This document shows positions 51,690-61,337 of a stretch of 64,000 nt of DNA, piece by piece. Position numbers and translations under genes: made by a program. The notes beneath the pieces were generated by a model. The model was not told where the DNA came from. It worked only from the letters and a program-made list of their open reading frames with translations, and searched no databases. The DNA is from Tumebacillus algifaecis (lineage in GTDB: Bacteria; Bacillota; Bacilli; Tumebacillales; Tumebacillaceae), in NCBI RefSeq assembly GCF_002243515.1, contig NZ_CP022657.1, forward strand, positions 898,001 through 962,000, written 5' to 3'. Every line of letters begins with the position of its first letter. The first letter of the stretch is position 1.

Positions 51690-53225
51690 TTGCACGGTGC
51701 TTTGCTAAATTTCCATGACCGCATGAAAAACGTGGCGGAGTTCTATCCGCTGTTTCGGCTGCGCGAACTGCGCAAATATCAGGAATATGACCTGCTGGCG
51801 TTAGGCGTCGGCGTGATGCTTTTGATCTTGGAGCACATGCTGATCGGTCGGCTGGAATCGGACCATCATGACGTGGCACGCTTTTTGCGCGAGGTGATCG
51901 CAGAATCGTACGGTAAGGTGCTGACCGAGGAGGAAAGCCGCGATCTGGCCAGCTATTTGTTGGCCAACCTGCGCAATGACGGACGCCCGTTCGAATTTAC
52001 CTACCGCAATCTAGCAGCGGGTGCGGAGGACAAGCATACGTTTCACCTGATCGAAAACGGAACGTATCATGTCGCCAGCGGCCAGATTCGCTTCAAGCTG
52101 TCCGATGCCGGGCTGGATCTACTCTTTAAAACGCGCGAGATGTACAAGGAACTGCGGATCACGATCTCGCAGATTTTGTTGCGGCAACAGATTGAAAAAG
52201 GCGTGTTTGAAGATGCGATCCGCACGGTCAGTTCGCTCGGGCTTGATGTGCGCCAGCTGCGCGAGGAGTTAGAGCGGATGAAGATGTCGATCAAGCGCGA
52301 CGTGTCCCAATTTTCGCTACCCGCCTATGAAGCGATGCTCTCGGCGATCCGTGAGCAGTTTCAGAAGGAAAAGCAGATGTTTGACGACCTGAACAACCTC
52401 TTGCGTGAGACGCGCGCCAACTATGAGCAGCGCGGAACGGCAGGCGAGGAGCGCACGCTAAACCAGCTCGTCGAGATTTCTCAGCGGCTCAATCAGGTGA
52501 TGAATCTGCACAACAAGCTGCTCGTAGACAAGCTCGATCTGCAGGGCATGGTGTTGGAGGCGTTGGAGGAAGGCATCGTGCAAGGCTTTCGATCGAAGGT
52601 CAACTTTGAGCGCGAGTTTCTCGACCCGGTCTTGCGGGAAGGCACGTCGCTTGAAAATATGAAGCGGCTGATCGAGCCGATGCTCTCGCTTAATTTGAAA
52701 AAGCGCTTCAACATTCACAAGGCGTTTGCGCCGCAGCCGGTACCCAAACCAGAGACGGACGTAAAGGAGAAGGAACCGGACATTCAGGAGGAAGCGGCAG
52801 TGACGGTGGACGATCCCAAGGCGAAGCTAAAGGCGATTCGGGATGCGCGCTATACTGAGTATCTGAAGATGATCTTCGCCCCTCTACTAGACGAGCAGTC
52901 GATCACCTTGCATGAACTGCTGGGCCAACTGCCAGCCGATCGGCTGTATGATGTGGTGAACTCGCGCGATTTCTATCCATTTTTGGTGCAGTTGCATCAG
53001 ATGAGCCCGATCAATTTCCGCCTCGATGCGGAGACGAAAGCGAAAATTTTGGACGGGGATGAGACGAACGTACCGTATCTGCTGATTCAACTGCTCGGTG
53101 CGGAGCCCGATCTGGAACTGCTCGGCACGGTGATCGTGACTGTCGAAGGAGACGGCTTGCGCATGGCGGAAGAGGAGTGGACGGTGTCCGATTTCCGTTT
53201 TTATAAGGAGGGGTTGTATGTATAG
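51690..53225 (+). CDS. MukF/JetA-like kleisin subunit of an SMC complex
   Basis: 511 residues from TTG 51690, seven bases after AAGGAGGG. Mostly helical: N-terminal winged-helix-like region (about 1-120), a coiled-coil middle (about 185-320, REQFQKEKQMFDDLNNLLRETRANYEQRG...), and a C-terminal domain after a charged linker near 350-375. Size, helical plan and position as the first of three genes before a small subunit and a giant SMC match JetA/MksF/MukF. Direct sequence similarity to named families could not be confirmed, so the call rests on architecture. Confidence 0.6.
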   Translation: MHGALLNFHDRMKNVAEFYPLFRLRELRKYQEYDLLALGVGVMLLILEHMLIGRLESDHHDVARFLREVIAESYGKVLTEEESRDLASYLLANLRNDGRPFEFTYRNLAAGAEDKHTFHLIENGTYHVASGQIRFKLSDAGLDLLFKTREMYKELRITISQILLRQQIEKGVFEDAIRTVSSLGLDVRQLREELERMKMSIKRDVSQFSLPAYEAMLSAIREQFQKEKQMFDDLNNLLRETRANYEQRGTAGEERTLNQLVEISQRLNQVMNLHNKLLVDKLDLQGMVLEALEEGIVQGFRSKVNFEREFLDPVLREGTSLENMKRLIEPMLSLNLKKRFNIHKAFAPQPVPKPETDVKEKEPDIQEEAAVTVDDPKAKLKAIRDARYTEYLKMIFAPLLDEQSITLHELLGQLPADRLYDVVNSRDFYPFLVQLHQMSPINFRLDAETKAKILDGDETNVPYLLIQLLGAEPDLELLGTVIVTVEGDGLRMAEEEWTVSDFRFYKEGLYV

Positions 53226-53958
53226 CAAAGAGAGCGTCGAGCGGGCGATCAAACTGTTTGTGTTGCTGCTTGAAAAAGGCGAGACGGATGAGTTGGACCG
53301 CGACCTCGTGTTTGCCTATAAGGAAGACCCTGCTGCGCAAGAGATTGTCGCGCAGATGATCGAAAAAGAGGCAGGCATTAAGATTTTGGGTGTCGGTGAC
53401 AAGCTGTATGTCACTCCGGCGATTGACAATAAAGTATTCGGCTATACGAATGAAGAGTTGCGCGTGAAGCTTGGCCTGCGCTCCGACAATGTGGCGATGG
53501 GGCTGAAGCTGTATGTGGCCTATTTTATTATTTTGGCGACGCTCGCCATGTTTTACAATTCGGACGATCTGAACACCAAAGTGCGGCAGTACGTGCCGAT
53601 CGAAGAGCTCGAGCAGTACATCACGGAAAAGCTGCAGATGACGGGCGAAGGGGAATATGGCGCGTACTTGTCGCAGGAGTATGAGTTCAATTTCCAGCAG
53701 GTGGCCGAGTTTTGGCAGAACATGCCGGCCTTCGATGAGACGCTGACCAACCAGCGGATGGGGCGCAACTCGCGGGTGTCCTACATTTTGAAAGTCTGGT
53801 CGTTCCTAGAGGGAGAAGGGTTGGCCAAGCTGGCGATCGATTCGGAACTGCATCCGACCGACAAGCTCGACCATATGGTGCGCAAATATTATTCGCATCA
53901 GAAGCGGAAAAACGACCTGTTGGCACTGATTTCGCAAAAGGAGATTTTCTATGCCTAG
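53218..53958 (+). CDS. MukE/JetB-like subunit
   Basis: 246 residues. ATG 53218 overlaps the previous stop in ATGTATAG. The protein is compact and mixed (KEDPAAQEIVAQMIEKEAGIKILGVGDKLYVTPAIDNKVFGYTNEELRVKLGL...), as expected of a tandem winged-helix (KITE) subunit that binds the kleisin. I recall similar proteins (DUF6063-like) in Firmicute SMC clusters, but that identity is from memory only. Confidence 0.6.
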   Translation: MYSKESVERAIKLFVLLLEKGETDELDRDLVFAYKEDPAAQEIVAQMIEKEAGIKILGVGDKLYVTPAIDNKVFGYTNEELRVKLGLRSDNVAMGLKLYVAYFIILATLAMFYNSDDLNTKVRQYVPIEELEQYITEKLQMTGEGEYGAYLSQEYEFNFQQVAEFWQNMPAFDETLTNQRMGRNSRVSYILKVWSFLEGEGLAKLAIDSELHPTDKLDHMVRKYYSHQKRKNDLLALISQKEIFYA

Positions 53959-56900
53959 CATTAATCGGATTCGATTGGTCAATATTCAGTACGACAAAGG
54001 CGGCAAGCAGTACGCCGATGAACTGTTCAAACTGCACGGCAAGAACACCCTGTTCAACCTCGCTAACGGAGGGGGCAAGACGCTGTGGTTGCAGTTGGTC
54101 ACACAGGCCGCGCTGCCAGGTGCGATGTACGGATCACGGCGGATGGTCGATCTGTTGGCGCATGAGCGCTACACCGGCCATATTTTGGTGGAGTGGAAGC
54201 TCGACAATTTTGCGGAGCGCGAGTTTTTGCTGACCGGGTTTTGTTTTACCAAGTCGGCCGATGAGGAAGGCGAACTGAAGTATTTCACCTACACGCATCA
54301 GTATAAGATCGCCGATGAGTTTGGGATTGTGAAAATGCCGCTGGTAAACGAGGGGCGCGTCTTGTCCTATGGCGATTTCTACAATCTCTTGCGCAAGGAA
54401 GGAAGTGCTGGCGGACGCAAGTTGCAGACGTTTTCACAGCATGACCGCAGGAAGTACATCAATCATCTCGCCCCCTACAACATCTATGAAAAAGAGTGGC
54501 TGGCGATTCGCACGACCAACGGATCGGAAGGCGGGATGGACGGCTTCTTTGCCCGTTCGAAGACGGAGCAGTCATTGCTTGAGAACCTGCTGATTCCGAC
54601 AGTCGATCAGGCGCTGTTTCAGGATGACGATGAAGCGCAGGACCTGGCCAACTCGTTTATGCGCTACAAGGACAAATTGCTGCGCATTCCGCAGATTGAG
54701 AAGAACTTGGAAGAGTTCCGCGTGATCGAAGAGGCGGGGCGCACCGTGTTGGAGAAGGTCGAGCGCTACTCGGAGTCAGGTGCCTTGAAGCGTGAACTGG
54801 AAGGGCAGTTGACCTCGCTCAAAGGCCGGCTGGAAGAGATGGTGGTCGAGCGGACGGAGGAAGCGGAGGCGCTGGAACTGATCGTGGGCGGCTTGAAAGA
54901 GCAGATTCGCGAGGAGGAATTCAAGCAAGCGTCGCTCGATGTCAATGCGCTGCAGGAGCAGTTCCGCAAGGCGGAAGTGGCGGTGCAGGCGTTTTCGCAA
55001 CGGCTGTCCGAGCTAGAGGAAGCGGAGACGGAAGCAGAACAGCAGGTGCGTTTGCACCGCGCGGTGCCCAAGTTTTTGCAGATCAAGGAGTTTGAGAAAC
55101 GACTAGCCCGCGACCAAGAGACGCTGGCCGGGTTGGATATGCAAAATGAGGACCTGTTGACCGAACTGTCAACCTATCGCGGGCAGTTTTTGACTTTGTG
55201 GCAGGAGCGCGTCGAGACGCTCCAGGCAGAGCTTGCCGCGAAGCAGGCTGACAGTCACAAGTGGAAAGAGGTCGAGCGGGCGGCCGATCAGCGGCTGGTC
55301 GAACTGGCCGATGCGCTCAACGACCTGTCGAAAACGAGCGGTGAGATCGCGGTCTGGTTTAAGCAGTTCGAACAGCAAAAGCGTGCGGTGATCACTTCAC
55401 TCGGTGAGGAAATCGCTGAGGAGCCCGTCCTGCATCGCGATGATCTGCGCTGGAAGGAGATCGAGTGGACCAACGCCGTGCGCGAGTTGGAAGCAAAGAT
55501 TGAGCAAAACGAGGCGCAGATCGAAAAAGGGCAAGCTGACATCGAGACGGCCAAAGATGAGCAGCGTACGGCCAAGCGAGATCAGGAACGAACAGAGTCA
55601 AAGATCGCCGAGTACGAGGCGCGCAAGATGCAGGTGCAAGGCCGCTTGGAACTGCTCGATCTGTCGCGAACCGATCTGCACGGGTCGAAGGCCGATCTGG
55701 AACTGGCCCTGACGCAAAAGCGAGAAGGCTATGCGCGTGAGTATGCCAAACTTGCGGCGAAAAAGGGTGCGGTCGAAGAAAAGGTGGAGCTGCTGAAAAG
55801 CGATCATTACATCCCGAGTCAGGATCTGCTCTATTTTCAGCAGGTATTGGGAGATTGGGGCATCGAAGCGGTGCTCGGGTCGCAGTGGTTGCAAGAGCAG
55901 GAGGAAGCGTTGCGCGAGTCGTATGTGCGAGCCAATCCGCTACTGCCGTATGCGCTGTTGCTTGGCGACGGGGAGATCAAGAAACTGCACGATCCCCGTT
56001 TGGACTGGGAAGGCGTGCGCGTCGAGAGTTTGGTGCCGCTGTTTGCCATGTCGTCGCTGACCGCTGTGGAGACGGCGGGCGACAGTCAGGTCATGCCGCT
56101 TGGGGCGGGCGGATTTGTTTCCCTGCACGGCGGATATTCGCCGTTCCTGTCCCAAGATTCGCTGAACAAGCGCCGCGCTGGGCTGCAAGACGAGGAGCTC
56201 GATCTGATCGCGAAGATGGAGGTCGTGGAGAAGTCGCGCCGCCACATCGAACAGGTGATCGACGAACTGAGCCGCTATTTTGACACGTATGGGAAAGACC
56301 CGCTCCACACGTTGCAGACTAAGCGCGATGCATGGCTGCTGAAATGTGCGGAAAAAGGGGAGGAGATCGAACGCTTGTCCGCTTCGATCGCCGAACTGCG
56401 CAGTCAAGTTGCCGAAGCGAAACAGGACATCAAGCGGCATGCGGAACAGGTGGAGGGGCTGCGTGAACAGTTGCGCCTGCTCGACCCGTTTGCCGGACTC
56501 GCCGCCGAACGCAAGGAGCGAGAAGCACAGCGCAGTGGACAAAAGGAGCAGGAAGCGGCGTTAAAAGCGGAGCAGCGTGACGTGGTCAAATCCCGTCAGG
56601 AAGCGCGCGAGCAGGAAGAGCGTTTGATGCCAGCCTTGTTCCAGCTGGAGAACGAGACGACCGCTTTGCAAAAGGAGCGCGAGAAGTACGTCGGGACGAG
56701 CGATCTCGAAGCGCTTCCGGCAGAGGCGGGTCTGACCTACGACCAAGTCCAAGGCAAGCTCGATTCGCTGGAAGACCTCTTGGCCCAAAAGTCGGTCGGT
56801 CGCGACGAACTGGTGCGGCTGATTCAAAACCATGAGGAGTCGATCAAACAGAACCTGGACTATATCGCGGAGCAAAAGGTGACAGACGCAGAACTGGCCG

Positions 56901-58372
56901 CTTTTCAAAGCGCGCCGCCCGCATCGGAACTCACCTACTGGGAGAGTCGGTTGAAAGCGACGCAAAGCGAGCAGAAGCTGGTTGAAAAGGACCGCTCCGC
57001 TGTGCAGGCCGAGCAAAAGAAGCTCGAAGGCATGATTGAGACAGAAGAGAAAAAAGTACAAAAAGAGTATGAGCGCAAGCCTTATCGCTACGGTGATGAT
57101 GTCGATTTGGGTGCAGAAAAGGAGCGCTTGAAGCTACTGCTCAGCGACCTGTGGATGCAGCGCAAATCGAACGAAAGCGCGCGCGAAGAGACGAAAACCT
57201 CTCTAGATGTGGTGAAAAGTCTGTTGCAGAAAGCGGAGACGCTGTTGTCTGCCTACTCGATCGAATGCGAACCGCTGGAACTGCCCGAGGAGCGTGCGAA
57301 CAAACTGATCCATGAGCCGACTGCGGTGGTCGCCGAGATCGACAAAGCGCTGCAGAAGACGACCAAGCAGACCGAGGAGCGCCGTCGCGAGTTGGACGAT
57401 GAATTCTACCGTTTCGAGCGCTCGATCGACAAGTATGAGTCGAAGATCGTGCAGAAGTTCATCCGTTCGGTGATCGATTCCAAATCGGAAGGCGACATGA
57501 ACGACATCGAGCAGGTGCGCCCGGTGTTTGAGAAGTGCTTTGAGATGATGAACCTGTATATCGAAAAAGCGCACTTGGAGCGTCAGGAATTGGAAGAGGC
57601 GAAAGAAGAGCTGGTCCACCGCTGTCTGCAACATGCGGATCGCGTGTATGACAACCTGAAAAGCATCGCGCAGTACACCAAGATCGACTACCGTGGGAAA
57701 AAAGTGCAGGCGATCGACATCCAGCTCAAAGAGAAGTGGGAAGAGCCGGAAGGGTTGCGCGTGATGAGTTCGTACCTCCATGCGCTCACCGAGGAACTAC
57801 AAGCGAAAGTGGCGAAAGGCGAAGATGAGGACGACATCGAAAAATGGCTGTTGATCAAGCTGTCGTCAAAACATCTGCTCAACGTCACCGCCCCGATTGG
57901 CGAAGCGCGGATCAAAGTGTTCAAGCCCCAGCAGGTGCCGGGGGAGAAGGTGCGCTATGACCACTGGTCGGAGATCATGAAGTGGTCGGGTGGCGAGCAG
58001 TACACGGGCTGTTTTGCGATGTTTATCGCCGTCTTGTCCTACTTGCGGGCGAAGATGTCCGGGATTGAAAATGCCAGCAAGGTATTGCTCGCTGACAACC
58101 CATTTGGGGTGGTGTCCTCACCGCATCTCCTGCAGGTCATTTTCAAACTGGCGCAGGCCAACCGTGTGCAGATGATCTGCCTGTCCGACCACAACAAGCA
58201 GTCGATCTACGACCTGTTTGAAGTGGTGTACTCATTGAAACTCGTACCTGCGCTGGGCCGTTCGATCATCCAATCGACCGAGCGTCGTCCGGAAAGCGTG
58301 ATGGAAGCTGGTTTCTACGAGATCGATTTCGATCAGGAAGTGGAGACGGAGCAGAAGTCGTTGCCAATTTAA
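53951..58372 (+). CDS. MukB/JetC-like SMC ATPase
   Basis: 1473 residues. ATG 53951 overlaps the previous stop in ATGCCTAG. Walker A ANGGGKT (Lys43) is near the N-terminus. Long coiled coils (about 280-620 and 770-1230) flank a globular hinge-like domain near 625-760. The C-terminal head has the signature WSGGEQ (about 1346) and Walker B VLLADNPFG, where the usual catalytic Glu after Asp1382 is Asn1383. The architecture is that of the SMC motor of MukBEF/MksBEF/Wadjet complexes, which extrude DNA loops. A terminator follows and no TOPRIM nuclease (JetD) gene is adjacent. Confidence 0.8.
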   Translation: MPSINRIRLVNIQYDKGGKQYADELFKLHGKNTLFNLANGGGKTLWLQLVTQAALPGAMYGSRRMVDLLAHERYTGHILVEWKLDNFAEREFLLTGFCFTKSADEEGELKYFTYTHQYKIADEFGIVKMPLVNEGRVLSYGDFYNLLRKEGSAGGRKLQTFSQHDRRKYINHLAPYNIYEKEWLAIRTTNGSEGGMDGFFARSKTEQSLLENLLIPTVDQALFQDDDEAQDLANSFMRYKDKLLRIPQIEKNLEEFRVIEEAGRTVLEKVERYSESGALKRELEGQLTSLKGRLEEMVVERTEEAEALELIVGGLKEQIREEEFKQASLDVNALQEQFRKAEVAVQAFSQRLSELEEAETEAEQQVRLHRAVPKFLQIKEFEKRLARDQETLAGLDMQNEDLLTELSTYRGQFLTLWQERVETLQAELAAKQADSHKWKEVERAADQRLVELADALNDLSKTSGEIAVWFKQFEQQKRAVITSLGEEIAEEPVLHRDDLRWKEIEWTNAVRELEAKIEQNEAQIEKGQADIETAKDEQRTAKRDQERTESKIAEYEARKMQVQGRLELLDLSRTDLHGSKADLELALTQKREGYAREYAKLAAKKGAVEEKVELLKSDHYIPSQDLLYFQQVLGDWGIEAVLGSQWLQEQEEALRESYVRANPLLPYALLLGDGEIKKLHDPRLDWEGVRVESLVPLFAMSSLTAVETAGDSQVMPLGAGGFVSLHGGYSPFLSQDSLNKRRAGLQDEELDLIAKMEVVEKSRRHIEQVIDELSRYFDTYGKDPLHTLQTKRDAWLLKCAEKGEEIERLSASIAELRSQVAEAKQDIKRHAEQVEGLREQLRLLDPFAGLAAERKEREAQRSGQKEQEAALKAEQRDVVKSRQEAREQEERLMPALFQLENETTALQKEREKYVGTSDLEALPAEAGLTYDQVQGKLDSLEDLLAQKSVGRDELVRLIQNHEESIKQNLDYIAEQKVTDAELAAFQSAPPASELTYWESRLKATQSEQKLVEKDRSAVQAEQKKLEGMIETEEKKVQKEYERKPYRYGDDVDLGAEKERLKLLLSDLWMQRKSNESAREETKTSLDVVKSLLQKAETLLSAYSIECEPLELPEERANKLIHEPTAVVAEIDKALQKTTKQTEERRRELDDEFYRFERSIDKYESKIVQKFIRSVIDSKSEGDMNDIEQVRPVFEKCFEMMNLYIEKAHLERQELEEAKEELVHRCLQHADRVYDNLKSIAQYTKIDYRGKKVQAIDIQLKEKWEEPEGLRVMSSYLHALTEELQAKVAKGEDEDDIEKWLLIKLSSKHLLNVTAPIGEARIKVFKPQQVPGEKVRYDHWSEIMKWSGGEQYTGCFAMFIAVLSYLRAKMSGIENASKVLLADNPFGVVSSPHLLQVIFKLAQANRVQMICLSDHNKQSIYDLFEVVYSLKLVPALGRSIIQSTERRPESVMEAGFYEIDFDQEVETEQKSLPI

Positions 58373-58384
58373 GTGCAACATGAG

Positions 58385-58411
58385 AGAGTCATCGTGAAGA
58401 TGGCTCTTTTT
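58385..58411 (+). terminator. terminator of the SMC operon
   Basis: AGAGTCATC-GTGAA-GATGGCTCT followed by TTTT, 13 bp after the stop. The remaining gap to 58593 holds nothing recognised. Confidence 0.85.
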
Positions 58412-58593
58412 GTTTCCCCAAGCGGTCGGCCAAACGGGGTAACACCTGCTGGATACTCAGGATGCGTGACCACTTGTCGGACAGCGCTTTTTCCCCAGAT
58501 GAAGGCGATCAGCGCATCGTTCGATGTCACTGGCACGGCCAGAATTTTAGTAGAGAAGTAAACTTGAACACTATGATTTGATTGAATGATACG

Positions 58594-58628
58594 TTAGATC
58601 TTTTTATCTAAGATAAGTTCAGTATAAT
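58594..58628 (+). promoter_or_regulatory. promoter and dyad of the XRE-TPR gene
   Basis: TATAAT at 58623-58628. A dyad TTAGAT-N6-ATCTAA at 58594-58611 covers the -35 region and could be an autoregulatory operator. Confidence 0.5.
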
Positions 58629-58667
58629 AGTTATATGTAGGAGTTATCTGAATCGAGGTGAACAACG

Positions 58668-59996
58668 GTGCTGGTGTTTGATGGGGAAACCAGAAACCGG
58701 ATCATAGGTGATAATTTGCGCCGCTACCGTTTACTGCGCGGGTATACGCAGGATGAGGCGGCGGAAGGGTTGTGCAGCATCTCACAGTTGAGCAAAGTGG
58801 AAAACGGCAAGACACAGCTCAAGCCGTCTCTGCTGAAAATTTTGGCAGAGCGTCTCGGCGTGACGATGGAACAGTTGGAGTCGGCCGATTCGCTGCTCGA
58901 TGAATTGAACGAGTCGCTCGAACTAGGCAAGGCGGCTGTGACGGCCGGGCATTTTGAAAAGGCGTTCTCCTTTTATCAAAATGTGATCAGTACCAGTCGC
59001 GAGCACGGGTATCAACAGGTGTTCGTGGAAGCGGTGCTTGGAGAATGCAGATTGCTCAACCGTCTGCATGGTGGTGCCGGAGTGGTGGAGCGAATCGGTG
59101 AGGTGCTCGAAGATCCGGACGGTGCGAGTGAGGCGAAACAGCGGGTTGAGCTGTTGATCGAACTGGGTAAAGCGCACCGTTTGAACGGCAATATGATGAT
59201 GGCGCATGACTGCTATTGCCGGGCTGATGAGGAATTTGAACATGTGAAAGGCAAGAAGGAGACGCATCTGCGAACCTATTATGAATTGGCCGACTGCCAT
59301 TTTTATATGCAGAATTATCGTACAGCGCTTCGCTATATCGAGAAAGCGGAGCAACTGGCGCAGGAGCTGTTGATGCATTTGACCCGCATCCGCTGCACCT
59401 ATTATAAAGCGACCATTTTGCGGAAGATGGGTCATGATGAGAAGGCGAAAGCGTTGTTTTTGGGAGCGCTGAAAGAGGCGCAGGACAACCAATTGCTGTT
59501 CGATGTGGCGACGATTAACAACAACCTCGGCTGCTTGTATAAGGCATCCTGCGAATACGGACATGCGATTATGCATTTTCAGCGGGCGATACAGGTCTTT
59601 GAACTGCTCAATCAGGAGCAGTACTTTTGCGATCCCTATCTGAATCTGGCCGAGATTGCACTGGCCATGCAGGACGTGACGAAATGCCAGCGCTATCTTA
59701 GTGAAGTGATGAACATCGTCGAGCGTTCTGGCGGTCAACAGTACATGGAGCAGGCACGGGCCTTGCAAATCCTCAGTTGGATCGAGCGGGATGCCGGGAA
59801 TTTTGAACGGTATTCTGAGCAGGCGCAAGAGGTGCTGGCGCTCTACGAGCAGCATGCAGTCGTTGGCGAGGCGTATGAACTTGCGGTCGAACTGGCGGAT
59901 GCATACTACGAGCGCCAAGATGCGCGAGCGGTCGAACTGTACCGCAAGGCGATCGAGTTGAACGCACATCTGATCGCGTTTGGGATCAAGAGATAG
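58668..59996 (+). CDS. XRE-TPR (RRNPP-like) regulator, no peptide gene
   Basis: 442 residues from GTG 58668, preceded by CGAGGTGAAC. Helix-turn-helix TRNRIIGDNLRRYRLLRGYTQDEAAEGLCSISQLSKVENGKTQLK, then TPR repeats. A close paralogue of the 46306 gene, including the YCRADEEFEHVKGK and AVELYRKAIE blocks. A terminator follows at once, leaving no room for a peptide gene. It might respond to the 47641 peptide or control the upstream SMC operon; both are inference. Confidence 0.88.
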   Translation: MLVFDGETRNRIIGDNLRRYRLLRGYTQDEAAEGLCSISQLSKVENGKTQLKPSLLKILAERLGVTMEQLESADSLLDELNESLELGKAAVTAGHFEKAFSFYQNVISTSREHGYQQVFVEAVLGECRLLNRLHGGAGVVERIGEVLEDPDGASEAKQRVELLIELGKAHRLNGNMMMAHDCYCRADEEFEHVKGKKETHLRTYYELADCHFYMQNYRTALRYIEKAEQLAQELLMHLTRIRCTYYKATILRKMGHDEKAKALFLGALKEAQDNQLLFDVATINNNLGCLYKASCEYGHAIMHFQRAIQVFELLNQEQYFCDPYLNLAEIALAMQDVTKCQRYLSEVMNIVERSGGQQYMEQARALQILSWIERDAGNFERYSEQAQEVLALYEQHAVVGEAYELAVELADAYYERQDARAVELYRKAIELNAHLIAFGIKR

Positions 59997-59997
59997 A

Positions 59998-60028
59998 AAG
60001 CCGCGCGTCTGAAAACGCGCGGCTTTGT
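59998..60028. terminator. terminator after the XRE-TPR gene
   Basis: A perfect 12-bp stem AAAGCCGCGCGT/ACGCGCGGCTTT. Confidence 0.92.
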
Positions 60029-60113
60029 TGTGTCCGAAAGAGGTGCTTGGCAAAAGCTTTGAAAGCTCATCCTGTCAGGTGCGAGCGGGTCGCGATCGGT
60101 CGGCACCGTCAGA

Positions 60114-61310
60114 TCACTCCGCTTGCTGAATAGTGTCTAAGCGGAGAAACGCGGTCAGGCGGTGGAGAATGCTTTCGATCACTGGTAGTTGCTCCTGCTT
60201 TTTGGCGGGATCGAACAGCACGAGTTTGTTGATGTGTAAAGTCTTATGCTTGCGCTCCGCTTTGAGGTCGATCGTGCCAATCAGGTTGCCGCCGACCAGG
60301 ATGGGCAGGGCAAAGTAGCCGAATTTGCGCTGCGCTTGCGGAACGTAGCTTTCGAGGCGGAACTCGGTGTCGAATATTTTTTCCAAGCGCGGGCGATGCC
60401 AGATCAGATTGTCGAAGGGGGAGAGGAAGGTGGCATGGGTCGGCTCCTCGGACAGTGGGAGCAGATCGGCGTCTTCGGGCAGCATGTAGTAGGGCTCCGC
60501 ATCCCCTTCCACGCGCACTTGCAAAAACTCAGCGAGCACGGGGCGCACCGTTTCGCGTTTGAAGCGGAAATAGTCGGCCACGTCGCGCTCGGTCGCTGCG
60601 CCCAGCGCAGACAAAGCCAGCCGGACGTAGCGGCGCACCGTCTCCTCGATCGTCACGTCTTGGTGCAGAAGTTCTGCGGGCACCTGATCTTCGATGCGGA
60701 CGTAGACTTTGTGAAACTTGGTGTCGCGCACCACGCCGATCTCGCCGCTGCGCCACAGCTCGTCTAAGGCGCGGCGCACCGGGCTCAGCTGCCAAGTGTC
60801 TTTGGACGTCTTGGGCAGATCTAACTCGCTGGCCGCTTGCTGTCCGGTCAGCGAGCCGCGCGCATGAATCGCTGTGAGCAGGCGGTCGTGCAGCTCGGTG
60901 CGTGCGACCCGAGATGTTTGGAAGTGCTTCAAGAACGGTTGCATGTAGACGTGCTCTTTCATCGGCAACACCGACAAGGCGTGCAGATAGTGCTCAAACA
61001 TCTGCCCCTGCTCGTAAAATTGATGGAACCACTCGCTTTGAAACTCTTTCATTCGCGACCAGAAGATCAGATGTTGGCTGCGCGTGACCACATTGAGCGT
61101 GTCGAGTTGCACACAGCCCAATTTTTCAAAAATCTGTCGAGCTGCTTCTGGTGTGGCAGCAGTCGGCGTGTGGTACAAGCCTTGCTTATACAGCGCGAGT
61201 CGTTTGACGTCTTCTTTGGTGAGTGTCAGCAAAAAATCCTCCCCTTGTGTATCTGATAAGGGGAGGATTTCCATTTCCAAGTCATATCTTCCTGCTTGCG
61301 GGCCGCTCAA
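60114..61310 (-). CDS. YcaQ-like DNA glycosylase (winged-helix family)
   Basis: 398 residues of the HTH_42/YcaQ (AlkX) family that unhooks interstrand crosslinks and bulky N7-alkylated purines. The catalytic Q-x-D motif is present in LGCVQLDTLNVVTRSQHLIFWSR, with later LSPFDNLIWHRPRLEKIF and GYFALPILVGGNLIGTIDLKAERK. The frame allows a later start near residue 13, but the family core begins at about 28. Monocistronic; adds to the alkylation-repair genes at 10.4-12.7 kb. Confidence 0.9.
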   Translation of the reverse strand: MSGPQAGRYDLEMEILPLSDTQGEDFLLTLTKEDVKRLALYKQGLYHTPTAATPEAARQIFEKLGCVQLDTLNVVTRSQHLIFWSRMKEFQSEWFHQFYEQGQMFEHYLHALSVLPMKEHVYMQPFLKHFQTSRVARTELHDRLLTAIHARGSLTGQQAASELDLPKTSKDTWQLSPVRRALDELWRSGEIGVVRDTKFHKVYVRIEDQVPAELLHQDVTIEETVRRYVRLALSALGAATERDVADYFRFKRETVRPVLAEFLQVRVEGDAEPYYMLPEDADLLPLSEEPTHATFLSPFDNLIWHRPRLEKIFDTEFRLESYVPQAQRKFGYFALPILVGGNLIGTIDLKAERKHKTLHINKLVLFDPAKKQEQLPVIESILHRLTAFLRLDTIQQAE

Positions 61311-61337
61311 AACGGTTTGGCGCGGCTCAAGATGTGC

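Noticed and set aside
58373-58561. 62-residue ORF directly after the SMC gene, as a possible missing fourth subunit
   Set aside because: It overlaps the terminator, lacks a ribosome site and has no domain; far too short for JetD.
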